A stretch of 64,000 nt of DNA, taken from NCBI GenBank assembly GCA_028023455.1, contig JAQFVV010006341.1:2048001-2112000 (forward strand), in the 5' to 3' direction. Origin of the DNA: Epiperipatus broadwayi. Lineage: Eukaryota > Onychophora > Udeonychophora > Euonychophora > Peripatidae. How positions within the stretch are numbered: position 1 is the first letter of the stretch; each line of letters starts with the position of its first letter. A program made the translations under genes and the position numbers. Of the stretch, positions 22,200 to 33,527 are shown in pieces. Below the pieces are notes generated by a model. The model saw nothing but the letters and a program-made list of their open reading frames with translations, was not told the DNA's origin and made no database searches.

Positions 22200-25100
22200 G
22201 AAGAAAATATGTGGGACAGTGAAGAAGAAAAAACTTGCAATTCTGATGATCTCAATAATGATAATCAAATGGATAATAGTAATTCTTCACATGAAGAAAG
22301 CAGAAGCAGTAGTCTGAAAACGTCTTCTTTTACTCTGAATAAAGCAAAAATGTCTTTCTTTAAAGATATGGATTCTAAAAAAATGCATACTGATTCAGAA
22401 CCTTTAGACATAAGCTTAAGAGGTAGAATTCGAAAAGCAAGAAAAATACCAAATAACATAGAAGATACTAAACCACGGAAAATATTGAAACCAAAGAAAA
22501 TTGATGAAGATAAAGCCAACTTGGATCTTAACACTTCAGCAGGATTACATATATTAAGTCAAGCTGCCTTGAATAGTACTCCATCTGATTGTCTGGAAAA
22601 AAAATCATTGATAACAAATTCTGATTTTGGAACTTATAACATATTTAAAAGAACTGCCACTAAAAATAAGCTTCAGAATTCTGAGAAAAAAAAGAAATTG
22701 TGTTATTACAACTATATTGAAAATACATCGCCATCAAAAAGCAGCCAATCTGTTGAATGTAATCCTTCAGCGCAAATGGTTTTTAAATCAGGAAACTCCA
22801 CATTTGTCGCAAAAGCTGCTACTAGTAATCAGATTTCTTCAACTCCTCGGAACCAAATCACATCACCTCAACAAGCGCAAGTTATGGCACACTTTCAAAA
22901 ACAAGGATTTCGAGTTGAAGCTGGTCCTGATGGAAAAGTTTTGCTATACATTGCGCCATCATGCCAAATACAAAAGCATCTTGGTGTGAAGAATGTGTCC
23001 CCTAATAAAACCGTAGATTCATTAAAACTTGAAAATTTATCTAATATATCACCTGTAAAACCAAATACTATTATTGGGAATGAACTGAAAGATAACAAAA
23101 CTGCTAAAACTATAGTTAAAGAAAATACGTTATCATGTTTACATCCTGGTAATTCTTTGAAAGTGGCAAACATTTCAAATTCTTTATCTGGATTACCAAC
23201 ATTGAATGCTAATGTGATAAGTCATAGCTTACCCTTATTGCAAACTACCATTCAAAATAGTTTTGGACCACAAACTTCTAGTTGTATTGTAAAAGGAACT
23301 AATTTATTGAGTACATCTACAGTTACTGTCTCAAAATCATCAAATTTACAAATCCCTATTTCATTTGGCTCTCAAGTTAAAGAAAATAGTTTACTCACTG
23401 CCCAAGTTTCTTCAAACTTAGCTGCAACTACTGTCCCATCGATTCCAAATTGCTCAGTAACCGCAAAAAGTGTACCAACTACACAAGCAATTATTTTTCC
23501 TCAATCACAAATGCAACCCATTATTTCACCTAATGTTAAAGAAAACACTCTTTCTAATCATTCTAGTACTTTGTCCTTAAATTCAGTAGTATTAAATAAT
23601 ATGCCAGATGATTCATCTTTTAATGAAACTAGCTCAGGAAACAGTCGATTAGTATTTCCCAACTCCAATTTGCCTGAAAAATCTAATTCAGTAATAAAAT
23701 CATTAGCTGATCAGACTGCTAATTTGGATAATTTAATGTTAGGATCTGCGAGTTCATCATTTATAAAAGGAACAGGTCCACCATCTCTACAAGCACAATC
23801 TAAGCCAAAATATGCAAATAATGTTACAGTTAAAAGTCTATTAGAGAATTGTTCATCTGACAAGCAGAGATCTGTCAACCCTCCCACTCACACCCTCACT
23901 CTTGCTCATCAAGAGAAACTGATAGAATCTCAAGTACAAAACACATCGAATGCAATACACTTGTCTAAATCTGTCATTTCTGGAGATATTGGAGGCAGCA
24001 ATACTATTAAAACTAATTATGTTCCTACTACTATTTTAAATCTTGTGCCAACATCTGTAATAGTTTCTGGAATATCTACTCCATTATTAAGTACAATTAG
24101 TGACAGATCAGCTTCTTCCACTTTGACAACTAATACTGCCCTATCAGCTCCTGTTATTATGTCACCAAATAAATTAACATCACCAATAGCAACACAATTA
24201 TTAAAAGTACTTCCGCCTGGAATTAATGCTCAGACATTGGTAATCCATCAGAATCCTAAAAGCATTATTAGTGCTCAGAACTTACAAACTGTTTCTAAAA
24301 ATAGCAATCAGTGTCCAGTTATTTCACCATCTCATAATATACTGGGTCAACAGACTTTTCTTTTACAAGGTCAGAATATTATTGGAACTTTAGTTCAATC
24401 CTCTCCACAACTCACAACTCCCAATAAAGCTCATCCTCCCACTCAGTTAGATCTTACCAAAGGTATTTACTCAACTAGTACTGCTCAATCAGCCAAAAGC
24501 AATAGAAAGCACACTTCAGAACCTCCACCATTACAAAGTATTCTTACAAGGCCTACTATTCAATCAAAAATAATCAATACTGGATCAAGTAATGTACAAA
24601 GTGCTTCTTCTGTAGGAATTGCATCAATAACTACAAAACCTAGCATGCTAAATAAAGCTAATTGGCCAATGGAAAATCTTCAGAATGTCTCTTCTTTGAC
24701 CCAAACATTACCTATTGAAAGTATTTCCAAAACCCAACCTGCTCTGTTCACTCAAGGTTCTGTTCTAAATCTTTCTACTAGACCACAACTTATTCAACAA
24801 AATAAAACAATTATTTCACAACCATCTTTTATTGCTAGTAATGCATCAAGCAGTCAAAATGTTTCTTCTACCATTCCTTCCAATTTACAGTTGCAAATAC
24901 CTCCAGATCCTCATAAAGTTTTTCTTTTGAATTTTGATGGACAACCTCTCAGTACTGAAGGTATTTCTGTAGGAATGAATAATATTGGACAACACATTGT
25001 TTTATCAGGAGGACCCTTAAATAATAAACCTCCACTGTCTACTAATATCATTCCTTCTAGATTTATTTTAACACAGCCTGTTTTAGTTAAAGGCCAACAA

Positions 25101-25265
25101 AGTAAGATATCTCTTTCTAATGGAACACTCTCTGGTAAAGTTGTTAATTCAGGCTTAATTGGGCAACCTCCTGTTTTGCATTTAAATCAACCTCCAGTTT
25201 TGGTTAATAATCAATTTCAAATACCAAGAACACCTAACCAAAAATCCTCATCAATGGAACAATAA
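22200..25265 (+). CDS. Large exon (about 1,022 codons) of a low-complexity, probably nuclear regulatory protein
   Basis: The only convincing host coding sequence here. The first ATG (22209) is three codons after a splice acceptor, so this is probably the last coding exon rather than a complete gene. Residues 1-35 (from that ATG) are acidic and Ser-rich. Residues 71-79 (RGRIRKARK) and 88-97 (KPRKILKPKK) are basic and resemble nuclear localisation or DNA-contact patches. Residues about 215-252 hold an unusually ordered stretch (QAQVMAHFQKQGFRVE, then GPDGKVLLYIAP). The rest is Ser/Thr/Asn/Gln/Pro-rich with hydrophobic islands (LLKVLPPGINAQTLVI, KVFLLNFDGQPLS). No signal peptide, membrane segment or enzyme domain is visible. 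Composition and exon size resemble disordered regions of large chromatin or transcription regulators such as trithorax/MLL or NURF301; this is a guess. It ends at TAA 25263-25265, with several AATAAA motifs from 25270 on. A splice donor-like AAAGTAAGA at about 25100 leaves room for an alternative end. Confidence 0.8.
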   Translation, partial: EENMWDSEEEKTCNSDDLNNDNQMDNSNSSHEESRSSSLKTSSFTLNKAKMSFFKDMDSKKMHTDSEPLDISLRGRIRKARKIPNNIEDTKPRKILKPKKIDEDKANLDLNTSAGLHILSQAALNSTPSDCLEKKSLITNSDFGTYNIFKRTATKNKLQNSEKKKKLCYYNYIENTSPSKSSQSVECNPSAQMVFKSGNSTFVAKAATSNQISSTPRNQITSPQQAQVMAHFQKQGFRVEAGPDGKVLLYIAPSCQIQKHLGVKNVSPNKTVDSLKLENLSNISPVKPNTIIGNELKDNKTAKTIVKENTLSCLHPGNSLKVANISNSLSGLPTLNANVISHSLPLLQTTIQNSFGPQTSSCIVKGTNLLSTSTVTVSKSSNLQIPISFGSQVKENSLLTAQVSSNLAATTVPSIPNCSVTAKSVPTTQAIIFPQSQMQPIISPNVKENTLSNHSSTLSLNSVVLNNMPDDSSFNETSSGNSRLVFPNSNLPEKSNSVIKSLADQTANLDNLMLGSASSSFIKGTGPPSLQAQSKPKYANNVTVKSLLENCSSDKQRSVNPPTHTLTLAHQEKLIESQVQNTSNAIHLSKSVISGDIGGSNTIKTNYVPTTILNLVPTSVIVSGISTPLLSTISDRSASSTLTTNTALSAPVIMSPNKLTSPIATQLLKVLPPGINAQTLVIHQNPKSIISAQNLQTVSKNSNQCPVISPSHNILGQQTFLLQGQNIIGTLVQSSPQLTTPNKAHPPTQLDLTKGIYSTSTAQSAKSNRKHTSEPPPLQSILTRPTIQSKIINTGSSNVQSASSVGIASITTKPSMLNKANWPMENLQNVSSLTQTLPIESISKTQPALFTQGSVLNLSTRPQLIQQNKTIISQPSFIASNASSSQNVSSTIPSNLQLQIPPDPHKVFLLNFDGQPLSTEGISVGMNNIGQHIVLSGGPLNNKPPLSTNIIPSRFILTQPVLVKGQQSKISLSNGTLSGKVVNSGLIGQPPVLHLNQPPVLVNNQFQIPRTPNQKSSSMEQ

Positions 25266-25532
25266 TTATAATAAATAAAATTTTCAGTGTTTAAATAAAA
25301 ACTGAACTATGAAAGTATTTTTTATAGAAAATGTAAATTCTAATTTTCATTTTGAGTGTAAAATATTAGTATTAAATGTAGTCTTTATGTTATTAAACAA
25401 TTTAATTTATACTTTTTATACATTATTTTATTTTGCAATCATTTTTTTTTGTATGTGAATATACATTTTTATTATAAAGAGAAAAGAGATACAAAATGAG
25501 ATGCAGATTATCTACATAAATTATTTAGATGA

Positions 25533-25564
<32 letters not shown>

Positions 25565-28500
25565 TTATCTAAAAGGTATCATTTACATAAATAGTGGAAA
25601 TTCATTCATTGACTATTTTGTATTGTTTTCAGTTATATTCATGCTGAATTTAAAAAAGACATCCAGATTTTTTTAATCATGTAATCATTACATTTATTTT
25701 ATCTTATAAACCTTCATTAATAAATTAGAGTGAAGTTGAAATGCTAAAAGAAATATTATTCAGACGGTGATATTCCTTGTTATAGCTGGACCTAACTAAT
25801 TTTCTGAATTTGTTCTTTTATTGCTTGCACAATACAAATATAACTTTCTTAAGATATTTAATAATTTTTTCCATCTATCTTTTTTACAATTCTTGCAGAT
25901 CTTACAAACATTTTTAATAATAATTCATGTTCAACCTAGCTTTTTTTTATTTCATTAATAATACATTTTTACTTTCATCTTTATATTGTTTCTATTACAT
26001 TTCAAATGTTTCTTATTTAATTTTTGCAATTATTATTGTTTCTCACTCCATGAAATTCCCATTTTAAAATAGGCATTTTATCATTAAAGTATTTGTTCAG
26101 GATTTTATTTTGAATATTGTAAAATCACTTTTATTTTCATTTCCTCCATTTTTATTATTCACTTTTTAATCTAATCTTTTTTTTTTTTTGGAGTTAATGA
26201 CTAAATGCAAGTAATTTTTCTTTGATATATTTTAAATTGTATTAAGAGATTATAGATTTATTTTATTAAAATTGTATTTTTGCATCTCTTCCTATCATTC
26301 ACTCTTTGATTTTGAAACATCATTTTAAGCAAAACAAAACAGTAAATTGACTGATGTAAATCTGATATCCACTTTAAGCAATTTAAGAGCTATCCCAGTT
26401 TGTCATTTTATTTACATTTGTTAAGATGTTGGACAAAATAAAACATCATAAAATAATAATTTTTGACTGGATTGCAAGACATCTCAAAGAACATTATTTT
26501 GTGTGTGTTAAAATTATGAATTCTAATACTTTTTTTTTTTGATAATTTTTATTTCCAAATTAAAAAATATTTTTAGAATTGTTTAATTTAACATAACAAA
26601 CAAATCTACTGAATTTGTTTTCCATCTGTTTTACAATATTTCAGTTTCTAGATATTACTTTATTTCAGTTAATTTATTGATCTATTGTTTAGACATTTGT
26701 CATGTTTCCACATCCATTGTTCTCTTTCTTTGGTCTCAAAATCATCATCATAAAAATAAATTATTGGTTTATGAATTCATTTTTTAAAACTTTTTTTTTT
26801 TTGCATCTAACATTGACAAATTACTATTTCAGTGCAATTTTTTTCTTTTAATTTTTATATTTCAAGATTTTTTTTTTTTAAATCAGTAAAACAACTTAAT
26901 TTTCAACCATTTTGCATTTTATTATTCATTAATTGAAATATAAAATTTGTTTAAAGCAAATAAATATTAATTAATTTTTTTTTTTTAGAATAGTAGAATA
27001 AATTTTTAAAGTTATCATTCTTCAGCAGTTATTCTGCACATTTTTGCATGATCCATACACTCCGAACAACATAAAATTACTATTAGATAGGAAATTTACA
27101 AAATAAATTATTTCATATAGTGTAAGCTTAAAAAATATGCACACTTTATGCTATGGTAAAAAATAGTTGATAATCATTTAAAATTGTAAAATGAAGACTA
27201 TAGTACTAATAAAAAGTTGATAAAAGTTTAATTACATCTATTTGACATCTTGCATTCCCCAACGAAATTTAAATGATTTTAAATTTGAAAGTAAATTGTT
27301 TAATCAGAACAGGAATTAAAATAATATTTAAATTGGAAGAAATTTAATGAAATCTATTTAGCTGAAGTGATTACATTACAAAACAATTTTTAAATATTGA
27401 TCTCAAAATAATATTCAGATTAAAGAATTGAAAAATAATAGATTATTGTTATTATCTCTATAATGATTTTTAAAATAAAATAAAATAGAAACTATTTTTC
27501 CTTTGAAATGTAAAAATCCTGAAAAATATTATATTACCAAGTATCATTAGCAAATGAGTGAATTTTAAATATGAAAGTAAACTCACAACTGGAGTAGAGG
27601 AAGAGGAGCAGGATAATATCCAATTGTCTTTTCCTTTTTAAACAACTATTTAATTTATTTATTTTTCTCATTAAAGACATTGAATAGAATGTAGTAAATA
27701 AATGTTAACTGTATTTATTAATTTTAAGTAACAAATCTATTTTTCTTATTACAGAGTCTTTTTTAATGTTATCATAAGTAATAAATGCTATCTAATGTTA
27801 TTCTTTTTATATCTCTAGACTAGTTTCTAGCTTATGGCTTTTAACATTAAAGGATCTGAATCTATTGCACTTGAATATATTTTTTTTAATCGAATGCATC
27901 TTTCTTAAATGATTATTGGAGGAAAGGAATTCATGTGCATTAAATCCATATCTAAAACTCCACTGATGAAAGCTATGAGCTATAAACAATCTGATAATAT
28001 GGATAAGACAGCACTGGATAGATACTTATTAAGTACTGATATCTACTGTTTACTCAAACTTACACCTGGGTAATAAAACTGGAATAGCAGAAATAGATTT
28101 GCTACTTAAAAGTATTGTGAGTTCATTTGATGTTTGATTTTGTTTGTTAATTCATAACTTGATGTTATTATTATTTTCATATAAAACTTGAGCATTTGTG
28201 CTTATTTATTCCTTATCTTTGCTTTTAAATGAATATTTGTACACCATATTTTTGCTTTTAAAATAAATATATACAGTGTATGTATATTATAACAATATTA
28301 ATATCTGAGCATTAATTAAGTGCATTTTACATCTATATAAAAATAAATGACTACATTATCATTGTTTCATATGCCAGGAATAAATGTTATTAACATTATT
28401 CTTATGGTAATATGATACCCATTGGTCACTAAATTGATCTTCATCTAATTTTTTTGGAATCAATTAAAAGTGGAGATTGAAGACATACTCTCTTCCCTGT

Positions 28501-28849
28501 CTCCTCTTCCTTTCATTCTCCCTATATATATATTGTAATGGGTCAGACTATACATGATTAAATTATTTACATTTATTTACTTGATTGGGGCATCAGGAAA
28601 TAAATGGCACATATATTTATATTTTTATACAGCCACTATTTGCAATACCAGGTCAAATCCCTTAAAACATAAGTTACTCCCAATGAAATGGATATGGAAT
28701 AAATATGTAGACTAAATAATATTGCATATAAAAATGTTAACATACTTATTATTTTTATGATCATGCACATTTGCCTCTGATTTAAATTCCAGACCTCAAA
28801 TATTATCATATGCATAACTGATCTCACAAATACATTTATTTATATCATA
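25266..28849. other. 3' flank of the exon and AT-rich DNA, no gene recognised
   Basis: Possible poly(A) signals AATAAA occur at 25270, 25274 and 25294, but the composition makes them common by chance. Long poly-T tracts are frequent. The 17-mer AGACTAGTTTCTAGCTT at 27817-27833 also occurs at 21682-21698 inside the small foldback. No frame with recognisable domains. Confidence 0.5.
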
Positions 28850-31690
28850 AGCTTGATAGCATAGTCGTACACATATATCTAGTATAGGATAATTATAACT
28901 AATACACATATTTTATAATGACAACTCTAGGGAATGACCCCATTAGGTCCAGATCCCGATTTAACACAATCTAAATTATGTAAGATGGGTTTTTGAATTC
29001 AACTCTGATCTATTAGTAAAACTCCTTAATTAACTGAGGTAGCCTTTTGGATCTGACCCTCAAATTTACAGAACAAAACTGAATAAATCCAACATACATA
29101 TAAAATCCATGTGAAGGTTTGTCCATAAGGCTGTGAAGTTTTTCCTGTGGGTGTATTTGTCCATAAGGCTGTCAAATTCACAGCCAATTAAAAAAAAACT
29201 TACATGAAGAATATTTTATGCGAAGGAAATAACTCCGCCATTAATAATTGTCCAGAAACAAATTCACATTAAATATAATAGATGTATTTCAAAATTTTAA
29301 TTTAGAGACTTAATTTCATTATGAGCATTTTATTCAAAGCGAGTAATTCTGCACAGCAAAAAAAATTGTTAAAGCAACCGATTAAAAAAAGCTATTATAA
29401 AAACAGCCTTTCAGACCAGCTACATTTGTCACATTTATTTATATATTAAAATCTTTTTTTAATTTATATTAAATCTTTAAAAAAATTTGTTAAAACAACC
29501 AATTTAAAAAAACTATTGCAAATATATTTAATAATTGTAATTTTTATTATGGATCATATTTTATGTGAAGGAAGTAATTACGTCATTAATAAAACTGAAT
29601 TTTTATAGTCCTTAATGCTGTCAAATTCACATATCAAAACGATGGCTTTCAAAAGGCAGGTACATGTGGTAATATAATAATAAATCGTTTAACAATGATC
29701 TAATAAGTGCATACATACAATAAATTCTAACATATACAAAATTTAATTTACAGTAATCAAAAGGAGAGCTAATTTATGTTCAAATGAACTATCTAATTTC
29801 AAAATAAATCTTTAAAATACTAATAATTATATCGCTCTCAATGTACACCTTATTTTACATATTTTAGAAGCATGGACCCTTTGCATTTAAAATGAAAATT
29901 GATTATTTTTCTGACAATTTCATGTTAAAGAAAACTTTTTTTAAATATTAACAAATCATAACATATAAAACGACAAAGCAAATTTCTTTTTTCCCATTTT
30001 TTTTTTTAAGTTGCTTTAAAACACAACTAACTTTTTTTTAACTTTTGCTTTCTATTTTAAACAGTCAATACTATAAAATATAGTTTGTTCATATTAAATA
30101 TAAACTAAAATATAAAACTTAAAATGATTAATACATCGAAATAACAATGTAAACAGTTTTTTTTTACTTCAGAGCAAAAAAGTTTACACTCAATGTTTGA
30201 TTTCGCTTGGCGATAGCAAATATTAATTGATTTCATTTGTAAGTTGCCATAACCTCCTGACTTTGAAATTTAAGCAGTTTCTTAAATTTAATTAGAGATT
30301 TGTTTGAAAAATAATATGGCCAAGTTCCAGAGATCCAGGGTAGATTTCAGCAATCGGCAGCTTTCCTTCTTTTCTCCTCAGTTATTATAATGATGTGATG
30401 TAGCTTGAATAAAGTGAGAATCCAGATTGTTTTATAGTTTGATTAAAATATGAATCCAGATTGCCTGATTTCATGAAAAATGACCATCTATAAGTTTTAA
30501 GACTTGTTTTTAATATTTTATTTTTGTCATCTTTATTAATCTCATTTTATTTTAATTACAAGAATTCAGAAACACTTTCTGTTGTGTTTAGTCTCGATTA
30601 TACATATAAACACAAATGAGTATATATATGTTTTAATAATATATTTATTAGTAATATATAGAAAAGTACATTCGATTTAGAATATATTTACAGATTTTTA
30701 ATAAAGATGGCTATACTTCTGCTACTGTCTAGTGGGGTATAACTATTAGTTCTAATGTGAATGGTTGAAAAAGGGACTGCACATGCCCTTATAGATTTCT
30801 ACTTCCAGTCGTATTTACAGCTTGCTTCATGAATATATACAGAGACTTCTGGCTGTAATATGATAGCTTGTTTCAAGTTGGCTTTGGTTCTGGCAGCTTC
30901 CAGTCCTAAATATGGACTTGATGTGCTGCATTAACTGTTAGTTTAAATAGTTTTGGTCTGGAGAATGATCATTGCTGTTCAGGTTAACAGGAGTTTCCTT
31001 TGACTATATAGTGAGAACCCGGCAACTTATTCGGGTTTCTTTTCTCGAGAACCCATACTGTCTTTCAAGTTTGATAGTCGTTCTCTCTATCTTACTTCAA
31101 GAAGGCTGACTATTTATTGCCAGATCCCCAATCTTAACAGAAACATTCAGATTCAATCAGCATCATTTGCCTGTTCTTGCCATTGGCTATGCGTTATCTT
31201 TATATGCATTGGTTAGCAGAAATGAATGCTCAATCCGATCGCAATAAGAAAGGAATTTGGACTAGTCTTTTATTTGAAGGCAAGGTGAGATATGACACAT
31301 TATTTAATTGATTGAACATACTTTGTATTTATTAAATCTGAATTTTTTTTTAGTTTTTGAATCTCTTATCTCCAAAGATTATATTATTTAAAAATCTATT
31401 TCTTAACTGAGTTGCTTTGCAATACATTCTTTGATAAAAGAATGTTTTAATATTTTTTAAATCATTCACCAGTTTCTCTTAAATTTAAAATATTTTTAAC
31501 AAACCACAATATAACATATAATAATTTTACCATTTGCATATACATATGCTCAATACCTTTTTTTTTTTTTTGAATTGCTTTATTTAGCAATTCTTAAAAT
31601 TCTGAACCAATTCACAACCATGTAGAAGGCCCCATGGCTGACAATGAAATGAAAAAGATATTATTCATTTCAATATACACTCGCACATTT
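28850..31690. repeat. Dispersed repeat family R, copy B (interrupted)
   Basis: Same order of shared words as copy A at 18540-20040, beginning near GGATAATTATAACTAATACAC and ending near CAATTCACAACCATGTAGAAGG. It is longer because of an insertion of about 0.7 kb (30579-31290) and of internal expansions. The part matching the long open frame of copy A has stops, so copy B is more decayed. Confidence 0.65.
30579..31290. mobile_element. 0.7-kb insertion in repeat copy B, possibly a solo LTR
   Basis: Copy A runs straight from AACACTTTC to ATTATTTAA. Copy B has about 710 bases between the same words. The inserted block starts TGTTGTGTTTAGTC and ends GATATGACACA, so it has TG...CA-type ends, and its base composition is less AT-rich than the surroundings. 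No clear target duplication could be seen, so LTR origin is inferred. Confidence 0.4.
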
Positions 31691-33340
31691 TTCAAGTAAT
31701 AGGTAAGTTGTATTAAAGTTAACAGTTAAATTTTGTACTTTATATATAGTATTTTAATGATTAATCTTTAAATTGTTTCTAATATTTTTAATAGGATTTT
31801 TTTCTGCAATATTTACACGTCTATCTATTTATTCTGCTCCTTAAAACAACAATAAATTGAAAGTATATGTTCAACAAAATTTATTTACTTATTGGCACTG
31901 AAAGTTTGTACCAAAGTATATATCAATACTTCTGCCTTATTTTTCCATCATTACATTATTTATATTTTATGGACTTGAAACAGGATTTTTTTCTACAAAA
32001 ATATTTTTATTACTTTTAATTTTCTGTCATATAATTCACATTTAATTATACACAATATATAAAATGAATATTGGTCCTATATTTTGATTTTAATATGTAA
32101 TGTAGGATATTGTGTATTGAAAAGATATATTTATGGATTTTTATTTTTTATGAAATTAGTATGGTTGTTCTTTTTACAGAAAACAAAATATAATGTTTGT
32201 GATACTAGTTTTGATAAATAGTTGTGAAAATAATATTTCTTACTGCATTAAGTTATAATATTTGGAAAATATTGTGTATATGTTTATTCAGTAATGGACG
32301 AAGAATAATGTGTAACAGCAAGATTATTGGTTCGAATTATAATATAAACAGCTTTAAATACTGATAATGATCATAGTAATAAACACTTTGCAATTTAATA
32401 TTAAAATGAAAGCTTTCAATATTTCTACACATATATTGGTTAATACTTATCTGAATGATAGATAGTGCTTCTAAATTGATTTGCATCTTTTAAGAATTTA
32501 TTAAGTTTTAATGATTTAATGCACTGCGGAAAAAACAAATTGGGCTGGGGAAAAAGTTTTCAATCAAGTTCAAACATTTTCCTGTTGTATATAATCCACA
32601 ATGAAAATGCAAAAGAAATTAAAAAGACAATGGAATATGCTGAATTTAATAAAGAATGTTATATATATAAACTAGTTAATTAGAGACATTTGTTCTTTTA
32701 ATTGCAATTTACTCTAAGAAAAAACATGAAAGCTTTAAAAAAGGTTAAACAACTTTTAGGAAAACATCACCTTTTAGGTTTAAAATAATAGAAGACTAAA
32801 AAAAGTTCAAAAGTATTTACTTTTTCTCTGACTTTGCATAGAAAGGATTCTTCTTCTCTTGATAAATTTTGTGAAATAAATTTATTAAATATAGATAAAA
32901 TCCCAGATATATGCCCATTGTAATGAAATATGTATTTTCAAGTGTAAAAAATGAAAAGTCACCCAGAAGAAATGATATAATTAAAAGTAATAATAGTTTT
33001 ATGAAGGTAATTTTATAAGATGCATTAAAAAACAACTGCATTTCTCAACTTATACATAAATGTCAGTACATATACAGTATCAAACATAAAAAAATGTGAA
33101 ACATTTGGAAAATGTCATGTGTTAATCAACACAGTTGTAAGTTTTTTATCCTATCAGAATATTTTTTGTGATATATTGAACTGCTTATTTTCCTTTATTA
33201 AAAAATATCAGAATCTTTACATTCTCCTCCTACAGGAAAAATGTCTTATATAAAATTCTGTGTTTTTTTTTTTTGAAGGTTACGTATAACTTGAATAATG
33301 TTATTATACAAAAGAAACACATTGTACAGGCTTAAACCTG
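31691..33340. other. AT-rich stretch, no gene recognised
   Basis: Only short frames. The 74-codon minus frame at 32817-33041 is hydrophobic simply because of AT-rich codons, and nothing supports it. Confidence 0.45.
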
Positions 33341-33359
33341 CATTTATATATGTAATATA

Positions 33360-33435
33360 GATGGGATTCAAACTCAGACTTTCATAGGAACCCACTATCA
33401 GTGCCATCTCATATTGCTGACCCACCTGATCACAC
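33360..33435 (-). repeat. tRNA-derived SINE-like segment
   Basis: On the minus strand GATGGCACTGATAGTGGGTT is followed about 15 bases later by GAGTTTGAATCCCATC, resembling degenerate A and B boxes of a polymerase III promoter at SINE-like spacing. No clover-leaf and no second copy shown. Confidence 0.35.
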
Positions 33436-33527
33436 ACATGTTGAAAAGATAAATAATCACCAATAACATTTCATGCTAAACCAGCAATCATCAGTTGGTC
33501 TAGATCACTATCCTCACACATATATAT

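Noticed and set aside
22265-23173. Other-frame and minus-strand frames of 89-120 codons within the large exon
   Set aside because: They are shadows of the long plus-strand frame; their compositions mirror its codons and they show no motif of their own.
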